From UBA7672 sp964529555 (GTDB lineage Bacteria; Pseudomonadota; Alphaproteobacteria; Caulobacterales; Hyphomonadaceae): 64,000 nt of DNA. Below are positions 49,351 through 59,189 of the stretch, one piece after another. Position 1 is the stretch's first letter. Every line of letters begins with the position of its first letter. A model generated the notes under the pieces. The model did no database searches, was not told the DNA's origin, and saw only the letters and a program-made list of their open reading frames with translations. The stretch is from positions 28,955-92,954 of the forward strand of contig CAZGWV010000002.1 of the NCBI GenBank assembly GCA_964529555.1. Reading direction: 5' to 3'. Made by a program: the position numbers and the translations under genes.

Positions 49351-52300
49351 CTACCTTGATGCATACGTAGGAAACAATTTTTATCACTTTCATAGGCAGC
49401 CGTTACAGCGCGCCCGACGCTCGGGCCCGCTTGGACCTTCCCGACTCTATCGAGCTGTCCCTAACACTACATTGTATTATCCGCCCGATAATTCATTTGT
49501 CGGAAATTGGTCGAACAATGGGAAATCTGCTTATCTCAGCAGAGATGGTATCATTGATCGCATGCAACCTGTCTTCGGATACTTCTCCGGAGGAGGGTGG
49601 GCGTTTGGACAGATCGAAAGCGGCAAGATAAACGGCGTCGAGTACCGTATCAGCCCGACTGCGTATAGCGAATATGTTCTTGCAACAACCATTAGCCCTG
49701 TCATTACGCTGCGATACTATCCCGTTATTCGGAATGAGACGACCAATGAGAAGATGTTCGATTATACTGCCCCCTATATCGAACGCCAATTAGTGGTCGG
49801 GGTTGATCTTCCATTCTTTGCGGACCTTGCCCCTGCGGATTGGCCGGCCTGGTTTCACGATCAAGAGATGACCAGAATTCTCGATGATCAAACCATGAAT
49901 CCGACCCAAAAATCGGCAGCTTGGCATGCCAACAATCAGTGGCTGTCAAACACTATTATCAGCTACAATTTTGACTCCGATTACGCCCATATTGGAACGT
50001 TGAACATATCAACGTCAGAGAAGCAGAAAATGCTTAGTCTGGTGGCGTATCAAGAAGCTTATGTTCGTACGATTACAGGTGGCGTTTTAACGTTATTGTA
50101 TCCGCCAGATCCTTACAGTGTTGCACAAAGCAGAACCCCTATACTGGAACAACTGAAGGCGGAGATTCAAATCGTCGCCGACGCGCGTGGGCTAGACTTC
50201 GATGAAGTATTTGATATTGCTGAAGAAGAATATTTAACAAATAGTGTTCCGGCATTTGCCGCGGGCTGGATAGGCGAATATTTTGGCAGTCAGCTTGGCA
50301 ACTATCTGATTGGGCCGACTGACAACTTTGGAGAATTGCTCGGCGCCTCGTTTCTTAACTCGGTCGGGGCCGACGTCGGAAGATTTTTGGCAGCCGGAAT
50401 TGCTAGCGGCCAGCCGCTACTAGGTCTTGGCGAGGCTGTTGAGGAAGTTGCGGCGGCCTTTGGTAGCGAATTTGAGCTTCGCCTTGCTGACGCCGCCGTC
50501 GGCGCGATTTCGTCATTCTTAACGCTAGAGTTGGGCGAAGCGCTGGGGCTGGATGGGTTTGGAGCTGAACTTTTCAGTACGCTTTCGGGCAGTGTCATCT
50601 CGCATGTCGTGGACGCCGCATTTCAACCCGGCGCCAATCTGTTCCAAGATTTTATCACGGGACGCATTTTCGAGACACCCGTTTATACAGAGCTGCCTGG
50701 TATTCTCGGATCTGCACTGGCCGCCTTCTTGGGTGCAAAGCTGGGATCCCTTGTCGTTGCCCCACAAACACAAGCTGGCGTCGTACTGTCAGGCCTCGGA
50801 TCTGCGGCTGGGTCTTGGTATTTTGGAACACAAGTTGGAGCCATCGTAGGGCCTATTGGAGCGTTTGTCGGCGCATTCGTTGGTTTCGTGCTTGGCGCCC
50901 TGTTTGGAAACATGTTTGGCCGAAGGAAACCGCGCGTTCCCACAGCGGATGCAGATGTGATCCTTCAGCTTCCCAACGCCACATATGCGCTTGGGACTGA
51001 ACAGCAGGCAAACAACGGCAACCTCAATCTTGTTCGGTCGATGGCGACAGGAGCGCGCGACACGCTCAACGGCATCATCGAATTGGTGACACGCGGGGAT
51101 GACCGCGCCAAGGTGGCCAATACATGGTCCCCCACGCAGGTCTATGGCCACACGGGCCAGCAGCTGTGGGTGAAGCTCGGTGGACCGCAAGCTTCCAAGA
51201 CCAATGTCAACTCGGCCGACGAGGCGGTAGACAAGGGCGTGTTGTGGGCGCTGCCGGCGACACAGATCATCGGCGGCGATCTCTTCATGAAGCGCGCCAT
51301 CTACAATCAAGTCCGCCATCCGGGACAAGCGGTAAGCGTCGCCGTTCTCGCCGGCGACCTGCAAACCGCTGAAGACTTTGCATTCTATGTGCACAGCCGC
51401 GATATCATCGATCAGGCGATAGCTGATCCCTATAATTCTCTCTCGCCGACTCAGAGATCATTTTACAACACGCATCAGACGTTCATGACGCGTGCGCTGG
51501 CCAAGGACAGCATACCGCTCGCTGGCGCTGATCTCACCTTCTACAACGCCAACAAGACGATGGTGGATTCCATCATCGACGATCTGCAGCTGACCCAGTT
51601 CGCCGCGGCGTGGATTGTCACACTACAACGCGCGGCGGAGCTGGAGCTCTACCGCTCCGCCCCGTCGGACTTCTACGGCGGCGCAAAGGGCTTTGTTGAC
51701 AGCCTTGGCGTCACGATGCTTGGGCAGCATGTGGACTATGAGAGCGTCAATTTCCGAATGGAAGGCAATGATCTCATTGTCCGATACGCTCCCGAAGGAA
51801 CTAGTCCGCACGCAAACCTCGTCCCCGATGGAGAGGTTCCGGCGCAGTCGCTTGTCAGCTGGTGGGACAACGGCGCCAATGTGCCGTTTCATGAGGCAAT
51901 CGAGACTGTTGACGGGCAACGCACGCTAGTAGTCAGCAAGTCGCAGACATATTTCTCTGACGGCAATGGAGCGTATGCTGGGTCGCTGGCGCTACGGAAT
52001 GGCGACCGGTCAGACGGCTGGTTCAGTGTGACTGCGGGCGAGCGCGTTGGCTTCGCGATCGAGGCCAAAACGCTTCAGGGCGCCACGCACGCCAACGCCG
52101 CACTCGCCTTCTGGGACGCCAACGGCAACTTTCTAAGCCATCAAGCGTGGACAACGGCTGGCATCTCGTCTTGGGCGCGCCTTACGGGTGTCGTCAATGC
52201 GCCAACCGGCGCGGCGTTTGCGACTGTGGAAGTCTGGGTTCGCAACTCCAGCGGCGCGACCGGCGCCCAGAAGGTGGCGCTCAGGAACACGCAACTCCAT

Positions 52301-55300
52301 CGCCTACCCTCCGGTGCTTCCGTACCGGCTTGGGACGAAGCACCCTACGAGACGTTCCTCGAATCCAATTTCTTCGCCGACGCGGGCTATACGAACTGGG
52401 CGGGTCAGAACACGGCGCTGAACGACTACGCCAACTTCTCGAGTTCGACCTCGGGCGTCACCCTCGACGACTGGCGTCAGGAATGGACCGAGCATTACGA
52501 GTGGTTCAGCGACGGTTCGGGCGGCGGCTACTGGCTGTTCATGGGCTATATCGCGACCGACATCACCGGCGGGGACGATATCTTCATCGGCGGCTCGGGC
52601 AACGACACGCTCTATGGCCGCGCCGGTCATGACTGGCTCGATGGCGGGGCCGGCGCCGACACGCTCCACGGCGGCGCCGACAACGACGTTCTCCTTGGCC
52701 GCGACGGCAACGACATCCTCAACGGCGATGCAGGCGATGACGTCCTCCTCGGCGGCGCGGGCAACGACACGCTGAACGGCGGCGACGGGGATGACATCAT
52801 CGACGGCGGGACCGGAACGGATACCGCCAATGGCGGCAATGGCGACGATACGTTCATCGCCACCTACAGCGCGATGAGCATCACCGGCGGGGCCGGATCG
52901 GACACGATCTCCTATCGTACGCTGAGGGTGGCTGGGACATGGGCGCAGACCGGATTCTTTGAACCGGAGCGGCCTGGCGTCTATTTCAACCTCAACTCTG
53001 GCCTGCGCAAGGGTGCGGCGGCGAACGAGACTTACAGCCAGATCGAAAATCTGGAAGGCACGCAGTTCCAGGATTTTCTGGCAGGAGACGCGGCTGCCAA
53101 TACGCTCCGGGGATTGGGCGACGACGACAGGTTGTACGGATACGACGGCAACGACATCCTGGAAGGCGGCGCCGGCGCTGACGAACTGGTCGGCGGCAAT
53201 GGCTGGGACACGGCCAGCTACGAGCATTCGAGCTGGGCGGTCTGGATCGACATGACCGCTGGCGAGTATCTTGGCGGAGATGCTGAAGGCGATACGTTCA
53301 ACTCGATCGAGTATATAACAGGCTCAAAACATGCCGACACGTTGAAGGGCAACACCGGCTATAACGTCATCAAGGGTCTTGCGGGCGACGATTGGATCAT
53401 CGCGACCATAGGCGGCGATCTCTATGAGGGCGGAGAGGGCTTCGATACCCTGGACTTCGCCGACTTCACCGCGAGCGGCGTCACGATCACCTCCACAGCC
53501 TTCTCCGGCACGGGCCTTACAGGCACACATACCGGCATGGAGCACTTCGTCGGCAGCAACCAGAACGACTCGATCACGGGCGGCTCAGGAGATGACTGGA
53601 TCCAGGGCGGCACGGGCAACGACACGCTTAATGGCGGGGCCGGCTCGGACACCTACATCTTCAACGCCGGCGACGGCTCGGACACGATCACCGACACCAA
53701 GGCCAACAACAACATGTTGTTGTTCGGTGAGGGCCTCACCTGGACGAACTTCTGGTTCGGAACGTCGACGCATCTCACGATGACGCTGGGCGGGGGCGAC
53801 CAGGTCGTGGTCAACAACAACTTCGCCGACCCCGGCAACAACGTCCTCAAGTTCATCGACATGGGCGGCGCCGGCGCGATCGACATCTCGGAGATCAACT
53901 GGGCGGCTGGCGGCACCAATAATGGTGAGACGGTCACCGGCCAGTCCTGGGGCCGCGACTGGCTTGCCGGCTATGGCGGCAACGACACGATCCGCGGCAC
54001 CACCTATATGGGCTCGGAGCAGAACGGCAACGTGTTCATGGGCGGCTTGGGCGACGATTACATCGTGGCCTCGATGGGCGATGATCAGTACGTGTTCGAG
54101 CGCGGCCACGGGCGGGACTCGATCTATGACTCCGGCGGCGTCGATACGATCATCTTCGGGCCCACGGTTGCGGCCGAGGATGTGATCTATGGCATCGACG
54201 GGATCGATCTCATCATCGCGATCCGCGATCTCAACAACCCCGAGTGGACCGCGCTGCAGGTGTGGAACAATAACGGCGATGCTATCCGCGTGCTCAATGG
54301 CGGGGCTGCGATCTACACCTGGCAGGGAGGAACCTCGGGCGGCGGCGGGTACTATTCGGGCCCGACCTACACGACGATCGAGCACATCATTGCGGGCGGC
54401 GTCTCGATCGACCTGATGAAACTCGATATCCCGTGGGCGACGTCCTACGGCGCGGGCCCCTACTACCCCGTCGTGTTCGATCTTGGCGGGGACGGCCTCG
54501 ACCTCATCTCGGTGGAGCATTCGGAGGTCGTCATCAAGGGCGACGATCCGAACGCGCCGATGATGCGGGTCGGCTGGGTCGACGGCCAGGACGGCATCCT
54601 GGCGATCGACAGGAATGGCGATGGTGAGATCTCGCGCATGTCGGAGATCTCGTTCCGCGACGAGGTTGAAGGCGCCAAGACCGACATGGAGGGTCTGGTC
54701 GCGTTCGACTCCAACGAAGATGGCGTGCTGGACGCCAGGGACGAGCGCTGGGGCGAACTCAAACTCTGGCGCGACGTCAACCAGAACGGCGTCGGCAAGG
54801 GCAAGGAGGTGATGAGCCTCGAGGAAGCCGGCATCGTCGCGATCGAGCTCAAACTCTCTCCGACCGGGTTCACCACGAAGGACGGCGTCGACAACGTCGC
54901 GCTGAATACGGCGGTGTTCCACTGGGCCAATGGCAAGACGGGAACGGTCCATGACGTGGCGCTGGCGAGCCAGCTGGCCCATATCGAAGGCCCGATCTCC
55001 GGCAAGTGGCGTCCGGAGTGGAGCGCCCAGCCCAAGGACGGCGATCTCGGCCGCGCCAAGGCGCCCGATGGCAAGTCCGATCCGGTGCTGGTCTCGGCCC
55101 GCGGCCTGGAATACGCGCCTGAGCAGAACCTTGGCTTCGCGCGCGACGACAAGGACGACGGCAAGGCTGACCTGCCTCCGATCACCTCCAAGAGGGGTAC
55201 GGCCGAGGATCTCGAGAAGGAGCTTGCAGCCCGCGCCGAAGGCAAGGGCTCGCCGGCTTCGGCAGGCTCGGTCGCGCCGATTGTCATCGACCTCGATGGC

Positions 55301-56788
55301 GATGGCGTCGAACTGATCGCGCCGGAGGACTCTCCGGTGATGTTCGACCTCAACCAGGACGGCTGGCTGGACCAGTTGGGCTGGGTGGGACCGAAAGATG
55401 GCATCCTGGCCCTCGACCGGGATGGCGACAACCGCATCTCGCTGCTCAACGAAATCTCATTCCTCGGCGACAAGCCGGGCGCGACGACAGACCTTGAGGG
55501 GCTCGCGGCGTTCGACAGCGATGGAGACGGCGCCCTCACCGCGGCGGATGAGCAGTGGAGCGACTTCCGGGTCTGGCGCGACGCCAACCAGGACGGCCGC
55601 TCCTCGTCAAATGAGCTTCTGACGCTCGACGAGGCCGGCGTCACGGTGATCGGCCTGTCCGCCAAGTCAGGCGGACAGACGACAGGCGCCATCAGGACCC
55701 TGCCCTACGCGATCGAGCTGCTTGCCGAGGGCGCGGGCGAATATCGTCCGTTGCCGGTGAACGGCGAGATCGCGCCGTTGAGCCTGGATACGACCTCGCT
55801 GTCCGTGGACGCCCCCAGCCTCATGCGCGGCATGCTCATGCCGGACTTTGTCGAATGGCGGGAAAGCTTTCTCGGGTTCGAGATCGCAAAAGTTCATCTC
55901 GATGCGCTCGAACTCCCTGGCGGTGGAACGCTGGCAACTGCGACCGCATCAGCCTCCGATCCTGGCCTGCCGAATGCCGTGCTCGGCGAGACCACGGTCA
56001 GGTTCGCCGATGGCCGGACCGTAACGGGCTTCGACGTCGCGCTTGGATCGATCTCCGGCATCGAGTTGGCGATCCGGGCCAGCCAGTTCGACCCGTCTTC
56101 GCTGTTCACCACGCCCGACCCCTATGCGCCCAATCCGAGCTTCTCGCCCTGGGCGTTCGACGCCGACATACGCCGCATGCTCATGGGCATCGGCAATGGC
56201 GATATCGCCTCGATCGGCAACACCGGTCCCGACGGCGTGCCTGGCGCCCTCCAGATGAACGGTCCGCAGGACTATGGGTTCGGCGGCGAGGCCGTCAGCG
56301 GACAGCCCCTGGAGCTGGCGTCTTCTTCAGACATCGGCACGGGCCAGTATGGCGACATGACGCTTGAGCAGCTCGCAGCGCCCGTCAGCCCGGCGACCGA
56401 CGAGGTGATGGCCGAGCCTGTGGGACAAGCGGCAGACCCGCAGCTGCGCCGCTGGTGGAGCCAGTTCTCCTACGAGCCCCTGCCCGGCTCTGGCGGACGT
56501 TCAAACGCGCTTGCGCAGCTCATGGGGCTCATGGATGCGAGCCAGACCATCGCCCAGGACGGCCTCCTCTCCCGCGGAGACGACCGCGTCATCCCGGCCG
56601 ATCCCGACCTCGCGCGCAACGCGGCCCAGCTGCGCGACGCCATGGCCGCGTTCGGCGACAAACGCTCCGGCGCAGACTGGAAGCGAACCCCCGACGCCCA
56701 GGACGCCGCTCGCCAGACGCTCGTCCCGTCACTCTGGAAACGCCGAACAACAGAAAACCACGAACGAAACACCGCCGTCGCGTTCTGA
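49340..56788 (+). CDS. Giant RTX protein 2, paralogue with own N-terminal cassette
   Basis: A 2482-aa protein. Residues 1-500 are unrelated in detail to RTX 1 apart from a similar start (MP-x-x-Y...YVG). Gly-rich hydrophobic helices at about 330-540 include PIGAFVGAFVGFVLGALFGN, followed by GRRKPRVPTADADV as in RTX 1. Residues about 535-830 are clearly homologous to RTX 1. Residues about 835-1000 form an extra module absent from RTX 1, rich in beta-strand patterns (SDGWFSVTAGERVGFAIEAK), resembling a carbohydrate-binding beta sandwich. From residue 1009 to the last few residues it is identical to RTX 1, with the same RTX and EF-hand-like parts. It lacks its own acyltransferase gene and presumably shares the HlyC and type I exporter of RTX 1. 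Confidence 0.88.
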   Translation: MPASYLDAYVGNNFYHFHRQPLQRARRSGPLGPSRLYRAVPNTTLYYPPDNSFVGNWSNNGKSAYLSRDGIIDRMQPVFGYFSGGGWAFGQIESGKINGVEYRISPTAYSEYVLATTISPVITLRYYPVIRNETTNEKMFDYTAPYIERQLVVGVDLPFFADLAPADWPAWFHDQEMTRILDDQTMNPTQKSAAWHANNQWLSNTIISYNFDSDYAHIGTLNISTSEKQKMLSLVAYQEAYVRTITGGVLTLLYPPDPYSVAQSRTPILEQLKAEIQIVADARGLDFDEVFDIAEEEYLTNSVPAFAAGWIGEYFGSQLGNYLIGPTDNFGELLGASFLNSVGADVGRFLAAGIASGQPLLGLGEAVEEVAAAFGSEFELRLADAAVGAISSFLTLELGEALGLDGFGAELFSTLSGSVISHVVDAAFQPGANLFQDFITGRIFETPVYTELPGILGSALAAFLGAKLGSLVVAPQTQAGVVLSGLGSAAGSWYFGTQVGAIVGPIGAFVGAFVGFVLGALFGNMFGRRKPRVPTADADVILQLPNATYALGTEQQANNGNLNLVRSMATGARDTLNGIIELVTRGDDRAKVANTWSPTQVYGHTGQQLWVKLGGPQASKTNVNSADEAVDKGVLWALPATQIIGGDLFMKRAIYNQVRHPGQAVSVAVLAGDLQTAEDFAFYVHSRDIIDQAIADPYNSLSPTQRSFYNTHQTFMTRALAKDSIPLAGADLTFYNANKTMVDSIIDDLQLTQFAAAWIVTLQRAAELELYRSAPSDFYGGAKGFVDSLGVTMLGQHVDYESVNFRMEGNDLIVRYAPEGTSPHANLVPDGEVPAQSLVSWWDNGANVPFHEAIETVDGQRTLVVSKSQTYFSDGNGAYAGSLALRNGDRSDGWFSVTAGERVGFAIEAKTLQGATHANAALAFWDANGNFLSHQAWTTAGISSWARLTGVVNAPTGAAFATVEVWVRNSSGATGAQKVALRNTQLHRLPSGASVPAWDEAPYETFLESNFFADAGYTNWAGQNTALNDYANFSSSTSGVTLDDWRQEWTEHYEWFSDGSGGGYWLFMGYIATDITGGDDIFIGGSGNDTLYGRAGHDWLDGGAGADTLHGGADNDVLLGRDGNDILNGDAGDDVLLGGAGNDTLNGGDGDDIIDGGTGTDTANGGNGDDTFIATYSAMSITGGAGSDTISYRTLRVAGTWAQTGFFEPERPGVYFNLNSGLRKGAAANETYSQIENLEGTQFQDFLAGDAAANTLRGLGDDDRLYGYDGNDILEGGAGADELVGGNGWDTASYEHSSWAVWIDMTAGEYLGGDAEGDTFNSIEYITGSKHADTLKGNTGYNVIKGLAGDDWIIATIGGDLYEGGEGFDTLDFADFTASGVTITSTAFSGTGLTGTHTGMEHFVGSNQNDSITGGSGDDWIQGGTGNDTLNGGAGSDTYIFNAGDGSDTITDTKANNNMLLFGEGLTWTNFWFGTSTHLTMTLGGGDQVVVNNNFADPGNNVLKFIDMGGAGAIDISEINWAAGGTNNGETVTGQSWGRDWLAGYGGNDTIRGTTYMGSEQNGNVFMGGLGDDYIVASMGDDQYVFERGHGRDSIYDSGGVDTIIFGPTVAAEDVIYGIDGIDLIIAIRDLNNPEWTALQVWNNNGDAIRVLNGGAAIYTWQGGTSGGGGYYSGPTYTTIEHIIAGGVSIDLMKLDIPWATSYGAGPYYPVVFDLGGDGLDLISVEHSEVVIKGDDPNAPMMRVGWVDGQDGILAIDRNGDGEISRMSEISFRDEVEGAKTDMEGLVAFDSNEDGVLDARDERWGELKLWRDVNQNGVGKGKEVMSLEEAGIVAIELKLSPTGFTTKDGVDNVALNTAVFHWANGKTGTVHDVALASQLAHIEGPISGKWRPEWSAQPKDGDLGRAKAPDGKSDPVLVSARGLEYAPEQNLGFARDDKDDGKADLPPITSKRGTAEDLEKELAARAEGKGSPASAGSVAPIVIDLDGDGVELIAPEDSPVMFDLNQDGWLDQLGWVGPKDGILALDRDGDNRISLLNEISFLGDKPGATTDLEGLAAFDSDGDGALTAADEQWSDFRVWRDANQDGRSSSNELLTLDEAGVTVIGLSAKSGGQTTGAIRTLPYAIELLAEGAGEYRPLPVNGEIAPLSLDTTSLSVDAPSLMRGMLMPDFVEWRESFLGFEIAKVHLDALELPGGGTLATATASASDPGLPNAVLGETTVRFADGRTVTGFDVALGSISGIELAIRASQFDPSSLFTTPDPYAPNPSFSPWAFDADIRRMLMGIGNGDIASIGNTGPDGVPGALQMNGPQDYGFGGEAVSGQPLELASSSDIGTGQYGDMTLEQLAAPVSPATDEVMAEPVGQAADPQLRRWWSQFSYEPLPGSGGRSNALAQLMGLMDASQTIAQDGLLSRGDDRVIPADPDLARNAAQLRDAMAAFGDKRSGADWKRTPDAQDAARQTLVPSLWKRRTTENHERNTAVAF
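52367..56774 (+). repeat. 4408-bp direct repeat, copy 2 (3' part of RTX gene 2)
   Basis: Identical to 35810-40217 as far as can be read, including shadow frames on both strands. The copies are direct, so recombination between them would remove or circularise 16,557 bp containing hlyC, the condensation/AMP/ACP/P450 genes, the propeller lipoprotein and the RTX 2 front end, leaving one hybrid RTX gene. Confidence 0.93.
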
Positions 56789-56865
56789 TCTCAAGCGGGA
56801 GACGGAGACTACTTGGCAGTAGCGGCAGGATGCGATCTCGGGCGGGTGATGAAGCTAGGCATGTG

Positions 56866-56891
56866 CCGCCGCTCATTTTATCGGGCGGCGG
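56866..56891. terminator. Possible terminator after RTX gene 2
   Basis: CCGCCGC-N12-GCGGCGG forms a 7-bp GC stem about 80 bp after the RTX 2 stop. There is no long T-run, so the assignment is moderate at best. It could also belong to the end of the IS630 remnant. Confidence 0.3.
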
Positions 56892-56919
56892 TTGCCGAGC
56901 CTAGAGCGAGTTGCGTAAT

Positions 56920-57519
56920 TCATGAAGCGTATCCCGCATGTCGGATGTAGTTTGCGCATTCGTCGGGTTTGAACTCGGTGAGCAGGTCGCCGATGGTTTG
57001 CCAGAGAGCATCTCTGGTTCGGCGCTCGGCCTTGCGCAGCAGGGTCTTGAGCTTCGAGAACAGCATTTCGATCGGGTTGAGGTCCGGGCTGTAGGGCGGC
57101 AGGAACATCAGTTTGGCGCCGCACGCCTGGACCAGGTCGGCGGCTTCCTCGCCCTTGTGGCCAGGCAGGTTGTCGAGGATGACGACATCGCCTGCCCTAA
57201 GCTCGGGAACCAGCACCTGCCGGACGTATTCGGTGAAGGCGGCGCGATCCATCGGACCATCGAGCACGAAGGGAGCAATCAGCCCCTCGGCGGTGAGCCC
57301 GGCGAGGAATGTGGTGGTCTTCCAATGGCCGCCCGGCGCCCGGCCAAGAGCGCGTTTGCCGATGTCCGCCCAGGCATGGCGGCGCGTCATGTCGGTGCGC
57401 GCGCCCGTCTCGTCGAGGAAGATCAGCCGGCCCTGCAGCTCAGGCTGCATCCTTCGCCATTCGACCCGCGCCTCGGCCACGTCCGGCCGCTCCTGCTCGC
57501 TGGCGTGAACTGTTTTTTT
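56920..57519 (-). pseudogene. IS630-family transposase, 5'-truncated
   Basis: The frame holds the complete DDE catalytic half: RLIFLDETGAR (first Asp), VVILDNLPGHK (second Asp) and LPPYSPDLNPIEMLFSKLK (Glu). It extends upstream in frame through KKTVHASEQERPDVAEARVE to an A8 run near 57513-57521. The N-terminal helix-turn-helix half expected for IS630 (about 140 residues) is not found upstream, where the sequence is unrelated. GAATC-N7-GATTC near 57587-57603 may be an end repeat. The A8 run could be a programmed frameshift site as in other IS630 elements, but without the first half the copy is probably dead. Confidence 0.8.
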
Positions 57520-57676
57520 TGCCCGGCATCCATGCTGACCTCCAATCCAGCCAGCATCATGAATCAGACTTCGCTCAAAACTGGAATCCCAAAACGATTC
57601 ACAGCCTCGACAACTGCTCTAGAACTGCTTCTTGGTCGCGACGCAGGCAAATGGCAGTTAGCTCACCGGCGCTCTG

Positions 57677-58531
57677 TCACTCCTCGGTCGATGCTTCATT
57701 TGCGGTTGCCGGCGGGCTCTTCAGTTTTTCATACTCTTGGGCGGCCTTGATCTTCTCTGTCTCAGCTTTGACGCGTTCAGTCTCAGCTTCCGTCATCAAG
57801 CGCTTGTCGTCCAAGCTTCCGGTAACGCCGCTGACAAAGCCGCCAATCGCACGACCCGGAATGCTCAACGCTGTCACGACGGGGCTTGGCCGGATCGGCT
57901 CAGACTTTACCAACCGGCCGTTGTCAAAGGTGTAGATCAACGTTGTCTTCGCAAATGGTTGGCGAGGCACGTCAAGCACCGTAGCGGCATCGCTGTCGAC
58001 CGCGACAAACCTGACGACGCCGATCTCTTTCTCTGTTCCAGCAGCCCCCCTGAAGGCCTTGACGTCACAGCTGCGTTCGCCCGCAACCAGAATTCCCAGG
58101 ATGCCATCTGTCCCAGTGATCTTGGTTGTAAGTTTATCGTCGATATAAACGCTGCTGCAAAAAGGTCTGACGGTGATGTCCAAGGAGTCGATGGATACTG
58201 ACGTATCCAGACTTATGACCTTGGTGATAGGAAGTTCGACATCAATTGGCACCGCGTCCGACTCAGCCGGCAGAGTTGAAAGGACACCCTGCAACGCAAG
58301 CCTGAGGAGCCTCACTACAGCGGGGTCAAAATTCGAGCTGCGTACTTGATCTGCAAGAAGACTGATCGGGTCACTCCCCTGAGACATTACGACAATGCCT
58401 TTGGTTGGAGCAGGAACCGCAAGTGGTTTGCCCAATGCGTAGAGCGTGCCCAAGGCCTTCGACCCCTCTGTGATCACATCCGCAGTGCGATCATCAGACG
58501 TTGCGTTGACCGTCTTTAGATACCCCCCCAC
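57677..58531 (-). CDS. Unknown protein, probably the 3' part of a frameshifted lipoprotein gene
   Basis: A 284-aa frame from GTG 58531, no recognised family. Near residue 220 a hydrophobic Gly-rich stretch (IPGRAIGGFVSGVTG) is followed by a charged helix (EAETERVKAETEKIKAAQEY). It overlaps the upstream lipoprotein frame by 38 bp, and the switch point is a run of seven G at 58523-58529. Reading through that run in one frame joins NITIEMSGG to YLKTVNATSDDRTADVI, which looks like one continuous domain. I therefore think the two frames are one gene of about 510 residues broken by a 1-base change or sequencing error. Confidence 0.55.
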   Translation of the reverse strand: MGGYLKTVNATSDDRTADVITEGSKALGTLYALGKPLAVPAPTKGIVVMSQGSDPISLLADQVRSSNFDPAVVRLLRLALQGVLSTLPAESDAVPIDVELPITKVISLDTSVSIDSLDITVRPFCSSVYIDDKLTTKITGTDGILGILVAGERSCDVKAFRGAAGTEKEIGVVRFVAVDSDAATVLDVPRQPFAKTTLIYTFDNGRLVKSEPIRPSPVVTALSIPGRAIGGFVSGVTGSLDDKRLMTEAETERVKAETEKIKAAQEYEKLKSPPATANEASTEE

Positions 58532-59189
58532 TCATCTCGATCGTGATGTTGTTGTCGCCGAACTCAGGCTTGTTTGCGTAAAGACGGAAGACCTTCGTTG
58601 GGTCAACTAGCTGCAGTTCCTTCATGTCGATGGACACTGGTTGTGGGCAGCTTTCGATGAGGGGCGCAAGATTGGCGAGTCGGCCCGATGCCGCCCCATC
58701 TCGCGCGCGCTGCAGAATGAATCCGTCGAGGCGCGCTTGGGCCGCCGTCAACTCCTTCTCAGTAGACGGCTTGCGTCCCTCCCACACCTGCAGATCAGCG
58801 ATGAAATCGACATGGCGCTTGTAGGAAGCCAGCACCGCAACGCGATCTTGGTTGTAAGTCTTGCGGATGTCCGCGCAGACAGATGCTTGGGTCTCAACTC
58901 TAGGAGTCTCTTCGGGCTTGTCTGGTTTGGCCGATGGCGTCTCGCCAGTCGTTACGTTGATCGAACTCGTAAAAGCGATCTGTGGTGGCGTCGGGTCCTT
59001 CTTCTCTCCGCCGCCGGCCACTGAGATCGTCACGAGTATATGTGACTTCGCGAGCCCGTACTGTCCAACGAGTTCATAACCCTCTGTAGGTCCAGCCTTG
59101 AACGCTGGGTACGATCGGAGCATCGAGGTCGTTGAGCACCCAGCCAGCAAGGTAGTCGCCAGCAATAGATTCTGCAATTGCAACTTCAT
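58494..59189 (-). CDS. Lipoprotein, unknown function, probably the 5' part of the same gene
   Basis: A 231-aa frame from ATG 59189. The signal LLLATTLLAGCS is a good lipobox. The mature part has a helical central region (IRKTYNQDRVAVLASYKRHV) and ends soon after the G7 run. The longer in-frame start at 59225 would place the signal peptide 12 residues in and is less likely. No conserved family is apparent to me. Confidence 0.6.
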   Translation of the reverse strand: MKLQLQNLLLATTLLAGCSTTSMLRSYPAFKAGPTEGYELVGQYGLAKSHILVTISVAGGGEKKDPTPPQIAFTSSINVTTGETPSAKPDKPEETPRVETQASVCADIRKTYNQDRVAVLASYKRHVDFIADLQVWEGRKPSTEKELTAAQARLDGFILQRARDGAASGRLANLAPLIESCPQPVSIDMKELQLVDPTKVFRLYANKPEFGDNNITIEMSGGVSKDGQRNV

